A stretch of DNA of 64,000 nt from Lineus longissimus. Its lineage: Eukaryota; Nemertea; Pilidiophora; Heteronemertea; Lineidae. Each line of letters starts with the position of its first letter. The stretch's first letter is position 1. The position numbers were made by a program, and so were the translations under genes. Under the pieces are notes generated by a model. It worked only from the letters and a program-made list of their open reading frames with translations. It was not told the DNA's origin and searched no databases. This document shows, in pieces, positions 43,001-55,500 of the stretch. The stretch is from positions 10,232,349 to 10,296,348 of the forward strand of contig NC_088318.1 of the NCBI RefSeq assembly GCF_910592395.1, read 5' to 3'.

Positions 43001-46000
43001 CTGATTAGCATATAAATTAATATTATGTTGTATTATTCAATCAATCAGTAATAGACATAGCCAAAGGTTATCAATCAAAGTTACGTTGATCATTTACTGG
43101 TTGTAACTGCATCAATTACAGTTCAATATACTTGTTCAAATCAGAAAAATCAATCAATTAGAGCTAAATCAATCAAAAAATATTGATTATTATTGATTAT
43201 TGATTACCTCTTACCCAATCGATACCCAGAAAGAATGGTTTTATTAGTTAATGATGCATAATGAAGGAGCTACAATATTTTAAAGTATTTTTACGTTATT
43301 TTGCATAAAACTGGTAAAAAATCTGGTTACATAGCATTTCATTGGCCTCGGGAGCCAAAGGGTTAAACCAAAAAGGCCAGTGAAACTCTAGTGGATTCGG
43401 AGCTTTTGGGATAACAGAGAAAAGCACACTAAGCAGGATATTTTGAACCAATTCAACAAATTCAGCAAAAAATCATGTGGCCTTCGTTATCATCGAAGGT
43501 GGCCTTCACTATCATCAAAGGTATGGTATATCGATTATTTCATTTGTCTCTGACAATATTTATTTGTAAACACAGCCTGCAAAAGCTACATTGCTGTTAC
43601 TCGTTGTGGGAGTCTGGATCTCTCACTTAAAAATTTTCTCCAAAAACAAAATTGACGTCACGATTTGTGTGTGACCTCATTTCTACTTTTTTGGTATAGA
43701 AACAACTCTTTGGGCCCAAAATCTCTGTCCCTGACCGAGAAGGTGTCCTGGTAAAAGAGGTGTCTGTTAAGGGAGGTTCTATTCTATAGTTCTTCATTCA
43801 TATCGAGGTTCTCCTTTGATAATAGGAAAAATCGACACCACCTAATGCAATAATTTTCACAAAAAAAGAACGATGGAGAGAGAGGCAAACAACACAAAAA
43901 TCGCTTTTGTATCTTTTTAAACCGATAGAAATTCAAGCACCAAAACTTGATATCATTTGTCATTTATTGAAAGTAAATATAACAATATCACACAAATGTC
44001 AAAGATTTCTGTAGAATTATGCAGAGTAATCCAGGGAAACAGCAGGCAGGATATATAATTGGAAAATGTTATTGGTTAAAACATATCTTGATGAATTGTT
44101 GCAAGATTGCTGAAAACAAATTTGGGGAGTTGTATCCAGGAAAATGTAGAAATTTTAGGATTGTAGAGAGGATTGTATAAATATTTTCTCAGACAAAGAA
44201 GCAGCATATTAGAGATGTTGCAGATCCCAGGGGTTGGTTATGGATCTGAAGCCCCGGTATATTACTTTTTTATAGCAACTATCGAAAATATTTCCTGACT
44301 CGGGTGTTCCTGTTATTTCAAACATTTCAATCATTTCACAAACATTCAACACAGACTTGTAACCTTGTGTGTACAAGCTGCTGCTAGCTGCCCACTTCCA
44401 CCAAATGAACCCCTGTAAAAGTATATTTTGGTTTAAAGCTGCGACTATGGTAGGTCCTACAGAGTGATGACTCCCCCAGGTACAGTCCAAGTAACCATTG
44501 ACATCCAGGCTGCCTCGCATTAGTTAAGCCTGCAGCACACTAGCCGCCACAGGCGTTTTTTGCTGCAAGAGTCCTGAACGCCTGAAAAATCCCTAGTCTG
44601 CTACGAACGGCGTCGGCGAACGCGACTTGTCGCCACTTGCCGCAACTAAACGCCAAATATCTAACATGTTTGATTTTTTTACGCATGTCGCCGCGCTTGA
44701 ACGCATGAAGATGCCAGGTGTGCTACGGATGGCCGCCTGACTTGGTGTCAGCGGTGAGGCTATGGCCAATCAGCTTGCGTCTTGATGTCACATGATTTCA
44801 AAATGGCAGCCTAAAGTGGCGGAAAAGACGCTACTGGATGCCAATGCCAATGCTGATGCCAATGGGCAGGTGTGCTCTGACCAGGATCCACTGGCCGCCA
44901 ACTTTGGCGTCAAGAGGCATCAGCCGAACGCTTCTTGTCGCCAAAGTTGCAGCTAGTGTGCTGCAGGCTTTAGGCGAAACTTACGCTTATCGCTCTATGT
45001 TTCACGAAGGTTGCTCATATATTTTTCACGACTTATACGCTGGGTATCAAGTCATTGGTGCCACTGACACGATTTAAGGGATATCAATTGTGATTTGGAC
45101 TGTGCCTTTTAATGCCAAGCCGAATACTACATTATCTGATGCTCTAGGAGGACCTCTACTTCTGACGCTGAAAGACTGAACGACAGGCGATCCATGCTCA
45201 GCCTCTTTTTCTAGTGGAGGCCCTGGATGGTTTGAGGGAAATACATGCCACAGAGAACAGCTACATCCAGGTTTCCTGTTTCAAAATACTATTGCCATCA
45301 AAAAAACATTATAGTATCATGCGCAAATTATCGAGGCAAACTTTCCTCTGACTTGCTGAGATGTGATTAGTGGCAGTTGTCATTGATTATTAACGCATGT
45401 TCAAAAATTCGCGACGACTTTCAAAAGAACTGTTCAGGGTTGCAGAGTAACAGACAACAGTGCCAAAATATTTACAAAATTCAATGTATATATGCCCTCA
45501 GGATATGCCGAGACATGCCATAGTTTCCAAAATGCAATGCATCTTTGAGTTAATTGAGAAAGGTTTGTCAACTATCTCTAGTCGGGAAAATTAGAGGGTA
45601 TCAATCTCCAGGGTAAGTGATCAAAAAACGCAAAAGGTACTCTGTTACTGTTATTGCCATGGAAAGACTCTATCCGGGGGGGGGGGGGGGGTTATATCCT
45701 GATGATATATGCAGAGCATACTTGCACGAATAAATGTGTGAGAGGGTTTTTTTGGTTGGCAAAGCATGACTCGCACCTGGCAAAAAAACATCCATCTTTT
45801 AGTGAAGGTCCACAATAAGCCGAGGAGCATACTTCAAAACATACCTGCCTCCTGTCCGTCAGCCCTTTATTTTCAACTCTCTGTTACTCAGACACCAAAC
45901 ACCACTGATATTTCCTCAGACTCGAATTGCGGGAGGTACACATAAATACTAGCAGTACAAGGAGTTATGAAGGCAAACTGTACACCAGTAATAGATGGAT

Positions 46001-49000
46001 GAGAATGAAAAATATGCCAGCAAATGGGTGTGGGGTATTGGAGATTGTTGTACCTGCAGGAGGAGGACTTTCAACAACACAAGGGTTCTCTCCACCTGTG
46101 TTTGGGAGTGCCCCCCCCCCCACCCGGGTTTAATGTGCCTGTTGTGTTGGCTGACACTAGTTGAATATCTTCTACATGTTTTCACAATGAAATGGCCAGG
46201 GCCATTGTGCTCACCTCATGTGGAGGAAAGATGGATAAAGAGCATGGTATTGTGTCATGTAGTGTTAGGTTTGATGTAGGTCCAAGCAATTACAATTTCC
46301 CCAAAATGGCCAATTTACAGTACATTCGACCTCTGTGACCTTGAAAAGTAGGTCAAATCAAAGAAGACCCGGGTGACACATTGAATGGTTGTTAGAATTA
46401 GATGTACCTATGATATAAAATTGGTGCCAATCGGGCAAGTCATTACAAGGAATAATGGCATTTTGAAGAATTTAGGATTTGGCCCCCTCCCTGGAGGCCA
46501 AACGGCAAATCAGATCGCACCAAACTTCGGTACCTAAGATCACCTGACCAAGGGGTACATGTGTACTTAATTTGTGATCAATAGTCATTGCAGTTAAGAA
46601 ACGTGCCATAGTTACGGCCTGACAGCGAATTTACGCCATTTGACCTCTGTGACCTTGACAAGAAGGTCAAATTAAAAACCTGTGTGACATATACTGTATG
46701 GTGGTTAGATGTACCCATGATATCAAATTGGTGGCAATCGGGCAAGAAGTTAAGGAATAATCACATTTTTAAGGTTTTTGGATTTTGCCCCCTGGTGGTC
46801 AAGTGGTGAATCATATTAGACCAAACTTCGGTCCCTGAGATCACCTGACTAAGGGGTAAATGTGTACCAAATTTGGTATCAATAGTCATTGCAGTTTAGA
46901 AACGTGCCATCGTTACATCCTAACGGCCAATTTACACCATTTGACCTCTGTGACCTTGAAAAGGAGGTCAAATCAAAAACCCGGAGGATATATGATGCAC
47001 CTTTGCTAGAAGTACCTACCATATTTTTTTCAAAATTTCCCGACTACTATTAAGGGAGATATTGCATATTTTCACTTTTAACGTTTGGCCCCCTGGTGGC
47101 CAAACCATGCAACGAATCGGACCGAAACTTGGTCTCCAAGGTGTCATTACATAAGGGTACATGTGTACCAAGTTTCAACTCAATAGCTCTAACAGTTACG
47201 AAACGTGCCCTGCTAACGGACGACGGACGACGACGACGACGACGACGACGGACGCCACGGTATGGGATAAGCTCACCTCTGCTAAGAGGTGAGCTAAAAA
47301 TGTACTAGGAAATCCACAAAAATATCAACGGTCATTGCCATAGAAATGGTCTATCCTGCCAAAAATCACTTTGACCAGCAAGATTTTAGCATCTCATCAA
47401 CTCACTGTAAATATTAGAGGGAGTACAAAACCACTAGTCAGGATGACCTTTGTAGGTCATGCTGATTACTTTTGAATAGCCCTGTACCAATAAAGTACAA
47501 GGAGGTTCACTTAAACGTTGACCATAATCACCACCCACAATATTGATGTTTTTCTCCCCGACATTATGTTAATGAGCATTTACTCGATATTTATTACAAA
47601 TCAGCTGGATTCATTGTATCACTCTGTCACCATGACAAACCTCAAGACAACACTGGGTTCATTTCTGAGAACTTCAGCATGCAATGTTGTTGATTGATTA
47701 GCGACTTATTTGTAGACCACAGAATTTCAGTCAATTAAGGATGGAAATGAAATACTGGGTGTTTGCATCTTTTTTAGAAGTTTTAGGAATTAAGGCTACA
47801 AAAGGCATTATTAGAAGACTTTTGTGTTCATTTTCTAAATAAACACCAGAACCATTATGATATTAGTTGAATTCAACATCTAATAAATTATTTTAATTTT
47901 ATCAAGCCCTACTCCCGGTTAAAATCTGATGAAATGGCCACAGGGGTCACTTCTCAGCTTGGTTCTTTTCAATATTTAGACCACTGACATAGCCCCAGCA
48001 CTGAGAACAGATGCCAAAATCGCATCATCATATGTGGATGACATCAAAGCAGAGGGTAGCGGAAGTTCCCATAAGGAAGCTGTGAAGGCATTGCAGGAAG
48101 CAAGCAGCAAGCTAGGTGACTGGACCACATGACTATCCAACTCAGTAAGAGCATGTAGATGATGGTCAGCATCAGACACCACATAGAGGAGTCAGAGATC
48201 AAGTTGAACAATAAGTGCAGGTCATAGGCCTGGGGGTCGAAATGGACCACAGGATTGTGATGAATGGTCACCTGGCGCCTATATAGGCCTGTAGATCAAA
48301 TCAAAAACCTGTGTGATACGTCATGTTTCGTCATTTCATGTACCCGTGATAAAAATTTGGTGATGATCAAACCCTCGGTTAGGGAGATGGAACACTTTTT
48401 GTGTTTCCGGTTTTAGCCACTTAATGGCAAAATCCAGAATCGAACCAGACCAAACGTTGGTCATATGTACCAGGATTAAAGTCATATGATAAAAATGGCC
48501 AGGGCCATTGTGCTCACCTCATGTGGAGGAAAGATGGATAAAGAGCATGGTATTGTGTCATGTAGTGTTAGGTTTGATGTAGGTCCAAGCAATTACAATT
48601 TCCCCAAAATGGCCAATTTACAGTACATTCGACCTCTGTGACCTTGAAAAGTTGGTCAAATCAAAGAAGACCCGGGTGATACATTGAATGGTTGTTAGAA
48701 TTAGATGTACCTATGATATAAAATTGGTGCCAATCGGGTACTAGGAATAATGGCATTTTGATGAATTTAGGATTTGGCCCCCTCCCTGGAGGCCAAACAG
48801 CAAATCAGATCGCACCAAACTTCGGTACCTGAGATCACCTGACCAAAGGGTACATGTGTACTTAATTTGTGATCAATAGTCATTGCAGTTAAGAAACGTG
48901 CCATAGTTACGTCCTGACTGCGAATTTACGTCATTTGACCTCTGTGACCTTGACAAGAAGGTCAAATTAAAAACCTGTGTGACATATACTGTATGGTGGT

Positions 49001-49520
49001 TAGATGTACCCATGATATCAAATTGGTGGCAATCGGGCAAGAAGTTAAGGAATTATCACATTTTTAAGGTTTTTGGATTTTGCCCCCTGGTGGTCAAGTG
49101 GTGAATCATATTGGACCAAACTTCGGTCCCTGAGATCACCTGACTAAGGGGTAAATGTGTACCAAATTTGGTATCAATAGTCATTGCAGTTTAGAAACGT
49201 GCCATCGTTACATCCTAACGGCCAATTTACACCATTTGACCTCTGTGACCTTGAAAAGGAGGTCAAATCAAAAACCCGGAGGATATATGATGCACCTTTG
49301 CTAGAAGTACCTACCATATTTTTTTCAAAATTTCCCGACTACTATTAAGGGAGATATTGCATATTTTCACTTTTAACGTTTGGCCCCCTGGTGGCCAAAC
49401 CATGAAACGAATCGGACTACTACTTGGTCTCCAAGGTGTCATTACATAAGGGTACATGTGTACCAAGTTTCAACTCAATAGCTCTAACAGTTACGAAACG
49501 TGCCCTGCTAACGGACGACG

Positions 49521-49555
<35 letters not shown>

Positions 49556-52500
49556 ACGACGGACGCCACGGTATGGGATAAGCTCACCTCTGCTAAGAGG
49601 TGAGCTAAAAAATTACCAATGATCAAGCCCTAGGAAATATAAGCCTAGACCAAAATTTAGTCTGCAAGGTTTCATAACACAGGGCTAACGTACTAAGTTT
49701 CAAGTCAATAGCTTCAGCAGTTATGTCTGTGACCTTCAAAAGTACATCAAATCAAAAACCTGTCAAATATGTCATGTCAAGTCATTACATGTACCTTTGA
49801 TAAAAATTTGGTGATGATTGAGCCCTTTTTGAGTCTTCGGTTTTACTCACCTAATGGCAAAAAACAGGAATCGAACCAGACCAGATTTGGTCTCCCAGGT
49901 GTCATTACATAGGGGAACATCCGTACTAAGTCTCAAGTCGATAGCTCCAACAGTTATGAAACGTACCTTGATAACAGTTGACAACGGACGCTCAAGGTGA
50001 GTTAAAAACAGTCAGGAACCTTGACAATAGTTTTGGGATGATAACTGAGAGTAAAATTTTTCCAATTTGGTCCCCATGGTTACTGACATGGTGATAAAAG
50101 GAATGCAGATCTATGGGGTACCTCGTGCATAAGTTTTTATATTGGATTTAGATGATTTGAAATATATTGAACATTCGCGCATTGTTTTATAATGTGAGGG
50201 TGGTGTTCTGAAGTGGGTGATAAGCAAATCAGGATATCCCTAAGACCAGAACTTGATCCAAATGGAAAATTCAACATCATCCCCCTTGCCATATTCTAAT
50301 AGTCTGACCCCATTTTTCACATGGTTCTGGATGGGCCTAGGCAAGGGGATCGTTGGTGAGGAATGACCATTGTCAGAAAAACTATCACAATTGTACACAA
50401 TGAAAATCTATTAATTTTTGGAAAACACCTAACCCTCAGGCAAAACAACTTTCCTCTAGAAATCCTTGCTAGGCCTATCAAAGATTTATAGCTAGAACCC
50501 TTAGACTAACGTTACTCCTCAAAACATCTATCACCTGACGTCACCGTTTTGTTATGCCTCTGCCGACAAAGTGGCCTATCAATCTCTTTTCATCAATTAT
50601 TTAAATCATAACACGAGACTGCGTCGAGACTATCGACATTTTATGCGGAAGAATTGATTTGATCTGTTCTGTACTTTAGGCATCTCACTGCAAAAGTTTC
50701 AGAGGGGTAAATTTCAGACAGTGGGTTTTGATAACTAAAGTGGGGAAATGGTCTACTTTGGGACAAGGCTGCAAGGCCAGAATTTGGAATATCCACCAAT
50801 ACTTCATCGAGATATGGCGGAAATGTTCATATCAAGTGTTTGCTATCAAAACCTTGGAGGTGACGATTGTTGATGTGATTTTTCAGAGGCCTTTACGAGG
50901 AATCCTTATAAGATACAACGATAGATTATTTGTGTGAGTACCTGATCATTTTGTAACTTAAATGTTGAGTTCATAGAGGAATAATGCTTTTAATTAGTTC
51001 ACGAACTTTCTGTCTCTCCTGTAAATATTCTTTTCTTTTCCAAAATGAGGTGTTGATGACCCTTGATATGCATCAGGATTTGATTAAAATTGCTAATCAA
51101 GAAATGTGATGGGGCCTTTGTATTATAACTGGAACTGTACCACTGCCACTACCACCTTTCAGCCTAAAAAAACTGGAAAACTGATAATGACATTGGCACT
51201 GTAAAGTAGAACTTCTACAACAGTGACAGCTACAGGTAGCACTGAGAGAGCTTGACCAACGGCCATGCTCTTTCATGCAAATAAAAACCAATAAAAACAT
51301 CGCCATAGTAGAGTTGCTAACTTATGCAAGCCAATAAATCATAGGTTTGGAGTGAAATGTCCATTTCTGTTGAAACAAAATAAGTTTATGATCAAATATG
51401 AATAATTGGCTTGTAGCCGAGTGTGAACACTAATTGCCAAAATCTATATTTTTACTGCACAATATTAATTTCAGAAGTAGGGGAAGATTTTCACTTACGA
51501 CATGCAGGCAGTAAGGTTTTCCCACCTGAACTTTTCTACTGTACACTACAGTCTGCTGAAGAAGATTGTAGTGTAAAGTCGAAAATTTCAGGTGAAAAAA
51601 CCTTACTGCCTGTGGTAGGAGAAAATCTTCCCCTAAAGCAGGATTCCAGGCTGAGTAACCCTCTTTGGATTTAGTTTCAGAAGTGTACAGCTCTAAAAGA
51701 AGAAATGATATTGAGGTTGCTTTATGCAACGTGTTGATTTCAGTTTCCATTACCACCATTTGATTTTAGCCATCAAATTCCTATACACCTACAGACCATC
51801 AAAAGCCCACTCCACCTGCACATTTCAACCATTGAAAGTCACCAATAGATTTCAAAGTGCTATACACCATTTAGATTTCAGCAATGAAAGTCAAATGCCA
51901 CCTGTAGATTTCAGCCATCAGCAACTTTGCCACCTGTAGGATTTCAGCCTTCAGAGCTCCATACCACCTGTAGGATTACAGCCATCAAAGCCCGATACAG
52001 CCAGTAGGATTACAGCCATTTAAGCCCCATACCGCCAGTAGGATTACCGCAATGAAAGCCCAATATGGCCAGTAGGGTTACAGCCATTTTTACCCATACC
52101 GCCTGTAGGATTACAGCAATCAAAGCCCCATATAGCCAGTAGGATTATAGCCATCAAAGCCCCATACAGCCAGTAGGATTACAGCCATTTAAGCCCCATA
52201 CCGCCAGTAGGATTACAGCCATTTAAGCCCCATACCGCCAGTAGGATTACAGCAATCAAAGCCCCATACGGCCAGTAGGATTTCAGCCATTGAAGCCCCA
52301 TACTGCCTGTAAGATAAAATAGGTAGCCTCGTCATATTCAAGCTGGTTCAACATGAAAAAAAAAGAAATTTGAACTCGCTTCCAAACGAAGAACAAGAAA
52401 GTGATTGCATGCATAATTTATAGGGCTTTTACAACTAGCTGCATAGCACGGTTTGAGCTAAAATTCTCGTATAATCGCGAATAATAAACAGGCTCCACCA

Positions 52501-55500
52501 AATCAATAAGCACCATGGGAACCGAGCAAATGCACCACAACAAAGAACGATCTTTCTGAAAGCGACATGACATAAGTTGTTGACCATGGTGACGGCCGCA
52601 TGGCTGGTTCAAAGAGTGCGGCAAAATTGGAAGATTTTTTTGGTAGAGAAAAGCATTTATTCAGTTAATCAATAAGCATGATAAGGCAGACATTCACTCA
52701 GCAAATTTATTGCAAAATCAATGTTATTTAAAAGCTTGTGTATGTAGCCAGTGATATGATTTCCAACTGAGAAATTAACAATTTCACTGCGCCACCTGAA
52801 ATATTTGTTCTTATTGTGAGCAAATCATAACTAGCATTCAGCAATTTATGCCTGGAGGTCTAAAATATGCTTGAAAATTGTTAGGGGTGAGATCGCAAAT
52901 CTGCATGCAGCCGCACCTAAGTCTAAAACAAGAAGGAAATATCCCTAGACGGGCCGAATCCCCAATCAGCATACCACTGAAGGCCACCAAATATTTATAA
53001 GGCTCACTTATTCATTCTTGACGCCACTGATTTTTTTTGTAATTGATAATTTTTTTCACCAAAAACACAAAGGTGACATGATACAATACAGAGTGAGAGG
53101 GCATTCATTTTTATAACAGGGTTTCCGCCAGAGGGGATGGGGGGATTCATCCCCCCCCTAAAATATTTCAAAAAGGGGATATCCCCCCTTAATTTTGAGC
53201 ACTAAAGTTTGTTTTACTGTCAAATGAGTAATTTTCATGATTTGATATGTAAAATAAGACCATTCGGGAGCCAATTGTAGCAGTTTTAGGGCCAAAAAAC
53301 GTCTCAGGAGGGGTCATATACCCTTTTTAAGAAAAAAAAAAGTTTTTAGAAGAAAAAAAACATTTTTTTTGCTCCCCTCAAATTTAATCCTGGCGGAAAC
53401 CCTGTATAATATTGATTTTGGTTGCTGATAAATAAAAAATACTAATTTTCATGTACACAGCGCCTACAACACCACCCTCAAAGCGCCCCTCTCCACTCTG
53501 AAAAAAGTTGCGGCCTTGCGGCAAAAGGATTGAAAATGGAATAAGTTGATCATGAAATCTATATTTTCTCAAATAACTGATGGAAGAGATAACTGGCTAA
53601 GATGATTTAACACTATTTTTCAACCAAAAAATAATGCAAAATTCACTGCAACCAGTCCATTAGGCTAGGTGGTATTGCCATATGTACAGTTCTGTCCTCA
53701 AGTACCGCACCTTTTCACATGCTAACATTCATGCTGCATAAAAAATACATAATTTCGTCCGCACCGCAGAATTTATGAGCTGTGTCCTTCAGCTCATTTG
53801 CCTAAGCGGAGTTACCAGAATGTGGTATTGCATGACCATTGTGGCAATGGTATCCAACCATAGAACAGAATGTTACCAAAGTCAGACAGCTTTGACAATT
53901 TATTTAGAATTAATTTTAGAAAATTTGTTCAGTGTCCATAATTTGAGAAATTACCTCTGTTTTAAATCACCAATCCAAAGCCGAGTGCTTATACCAAACC
54001 AGATACGGTAGGCCAATGATATTGCATAACATGTATCAACTGTTTTGCCTTGCTTTCTGTCCAACTAAATAAGGCCTTTTTACACGGTGCTGGTTCAAGA
54101 CAACCCTCCTGAACCGTCACGAGGCGTGTTCGGTTCAGGACGGTTCATTTCGCTTTTACACGGGGACGGTTCGACGATCTGGCCTCGATCCGGCTCCAGG
54201 CCGGTTCGTCACTAACATCGTCAATTGGTGGCGCTGATCAATCCTGCTGGCGGTGGAGCTACGAATATATCACAACCTTCAACAAATAATACAAAATGGT
54301 TCACGATGGCGCCGGTGAGATGCAGAGTTTTTGCTTTGGTACACAGCATTTGTATGGAAAGAAAGCTCTTGCTCTCGATAAATTGAAGATTTCACAGCAG
54401 TTTCTTTCCGCGGAAAATTTCATGCCAGGAACACGGCAGCTATTCCCGCGAATGACGTCACGCGAGTACCGTGTGCAAACCGGCTCGGAGCCGGTTCGCT
54501 TTTACACGCATAAATAAACCCTCCTCCACCGGCCTACACCGGCCTGCACCGACCCGAGACCGGCGATCGGAACCCGCCTCGGACCAGGAGGGTTCAGGAC
54601 GGTAGGTTCGCTTTTACACGAGGGAAAATAAACAGGCTGGTACCTGAACTAGTCTCGATCCGGCTTGAACCCGCACCGTGTAAAAACGCCTATACTACTA
54701 GAAAGCATACATTTACATGAGATAAACAGCTTTATTGAAACCAAATACATCCAGGCCACTTACTGCCTTAATGAAAATTTGCACAATAAAGTTTTTCTTG
54801 GGCGAGGACCAGCCCCTTAAGACATTTGTAAGGGACAAAGCAAACTTCACATACCTTTTTTGGTTCTTCTTCTGCAAAAGTGAGAAAATGAAAACAGGTT
54901 AGATATTAACTGGGGTTATATAGATATAGGAGTCTAATAGCACATACTCTGGTCTCACTGATCTAAGATCAGTTCAGAATATTCAATTCAACCATATGTT
55001 ATGCACATGGTCATTCAATGCCGTTCAATGCTTTGCTAAAGAATTTCAGTTTGCAGTGGTCCAAAGGGCCTTGATAACTTCCTCCAATATTCTATAGCCA
55101 CCACCTGAAAACGTACACCACCTGAAAATGGACCACCAATCTTGGTTCGCGAAACAATGCCGCACCATCGAAAATCCACCAAGCGCATACACCAGCGCTG
55201 CAGCTAGTTATAAAATCCGGCAACAAATGGCGCGCAAACAATAAGCAGAAAGCGCCATTTCGAAAGCGTCGCCTGTCGCCGAACCATCTAACTAGCTAAT
55301 TGTCGATCCATTAGCGCGTACACCACGACAAAGCCGGGCTTTTTTAAACGAGCCGGGCGATGGGACAAATTCGTCCGGCAATTTGTACCGGCAATGGATT
55401 GCCGAACAAATTTGTCGCGGCAATGTGGTGGTGTACGTGCAATTGGTCCACCAATATTTCGTGGTGTACGCGCAACTATTAACTCAAATGTTCACCCTGC

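Larger units (their letters stand above)
42603..54854. other. Intron 4 of the KIF28-like gene (12.25 kb, largest)
   Basis: It contains a TTAA element with palindromes (42754-43366), a MITE J copy with a nested TTA-flanked MITE (44483-45103), young repeats A3 and A4, an old A copy split by A4, an RT remnant (47945-48285), a 34-bp tandem array (51830-52315) and element I copy 1 (54074-54690). Regions 45.1-46.1, 47.3-47.9, 50.0-51.8 and 52.3-54.0 kb show no gene, only homopolymer tracts (G16-18 near 45677). Confidence 0.8.

Noticed and set aside
49420-49626. Arginine-rich minus-strand frames in family A copies (also 33063-33302, 38806-39204, 47096-47308)
   Set aside because: They are translations of the (GAC)n tract and of non-coding repeat sequence. 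The same frame recurs only because the repeat recurs.
54296-54517. 73-codon plus-strand frame inside element I
   Set aside because: It overlaps the reiterated CCGGTTC words of the element and is not found in sister copy 2.
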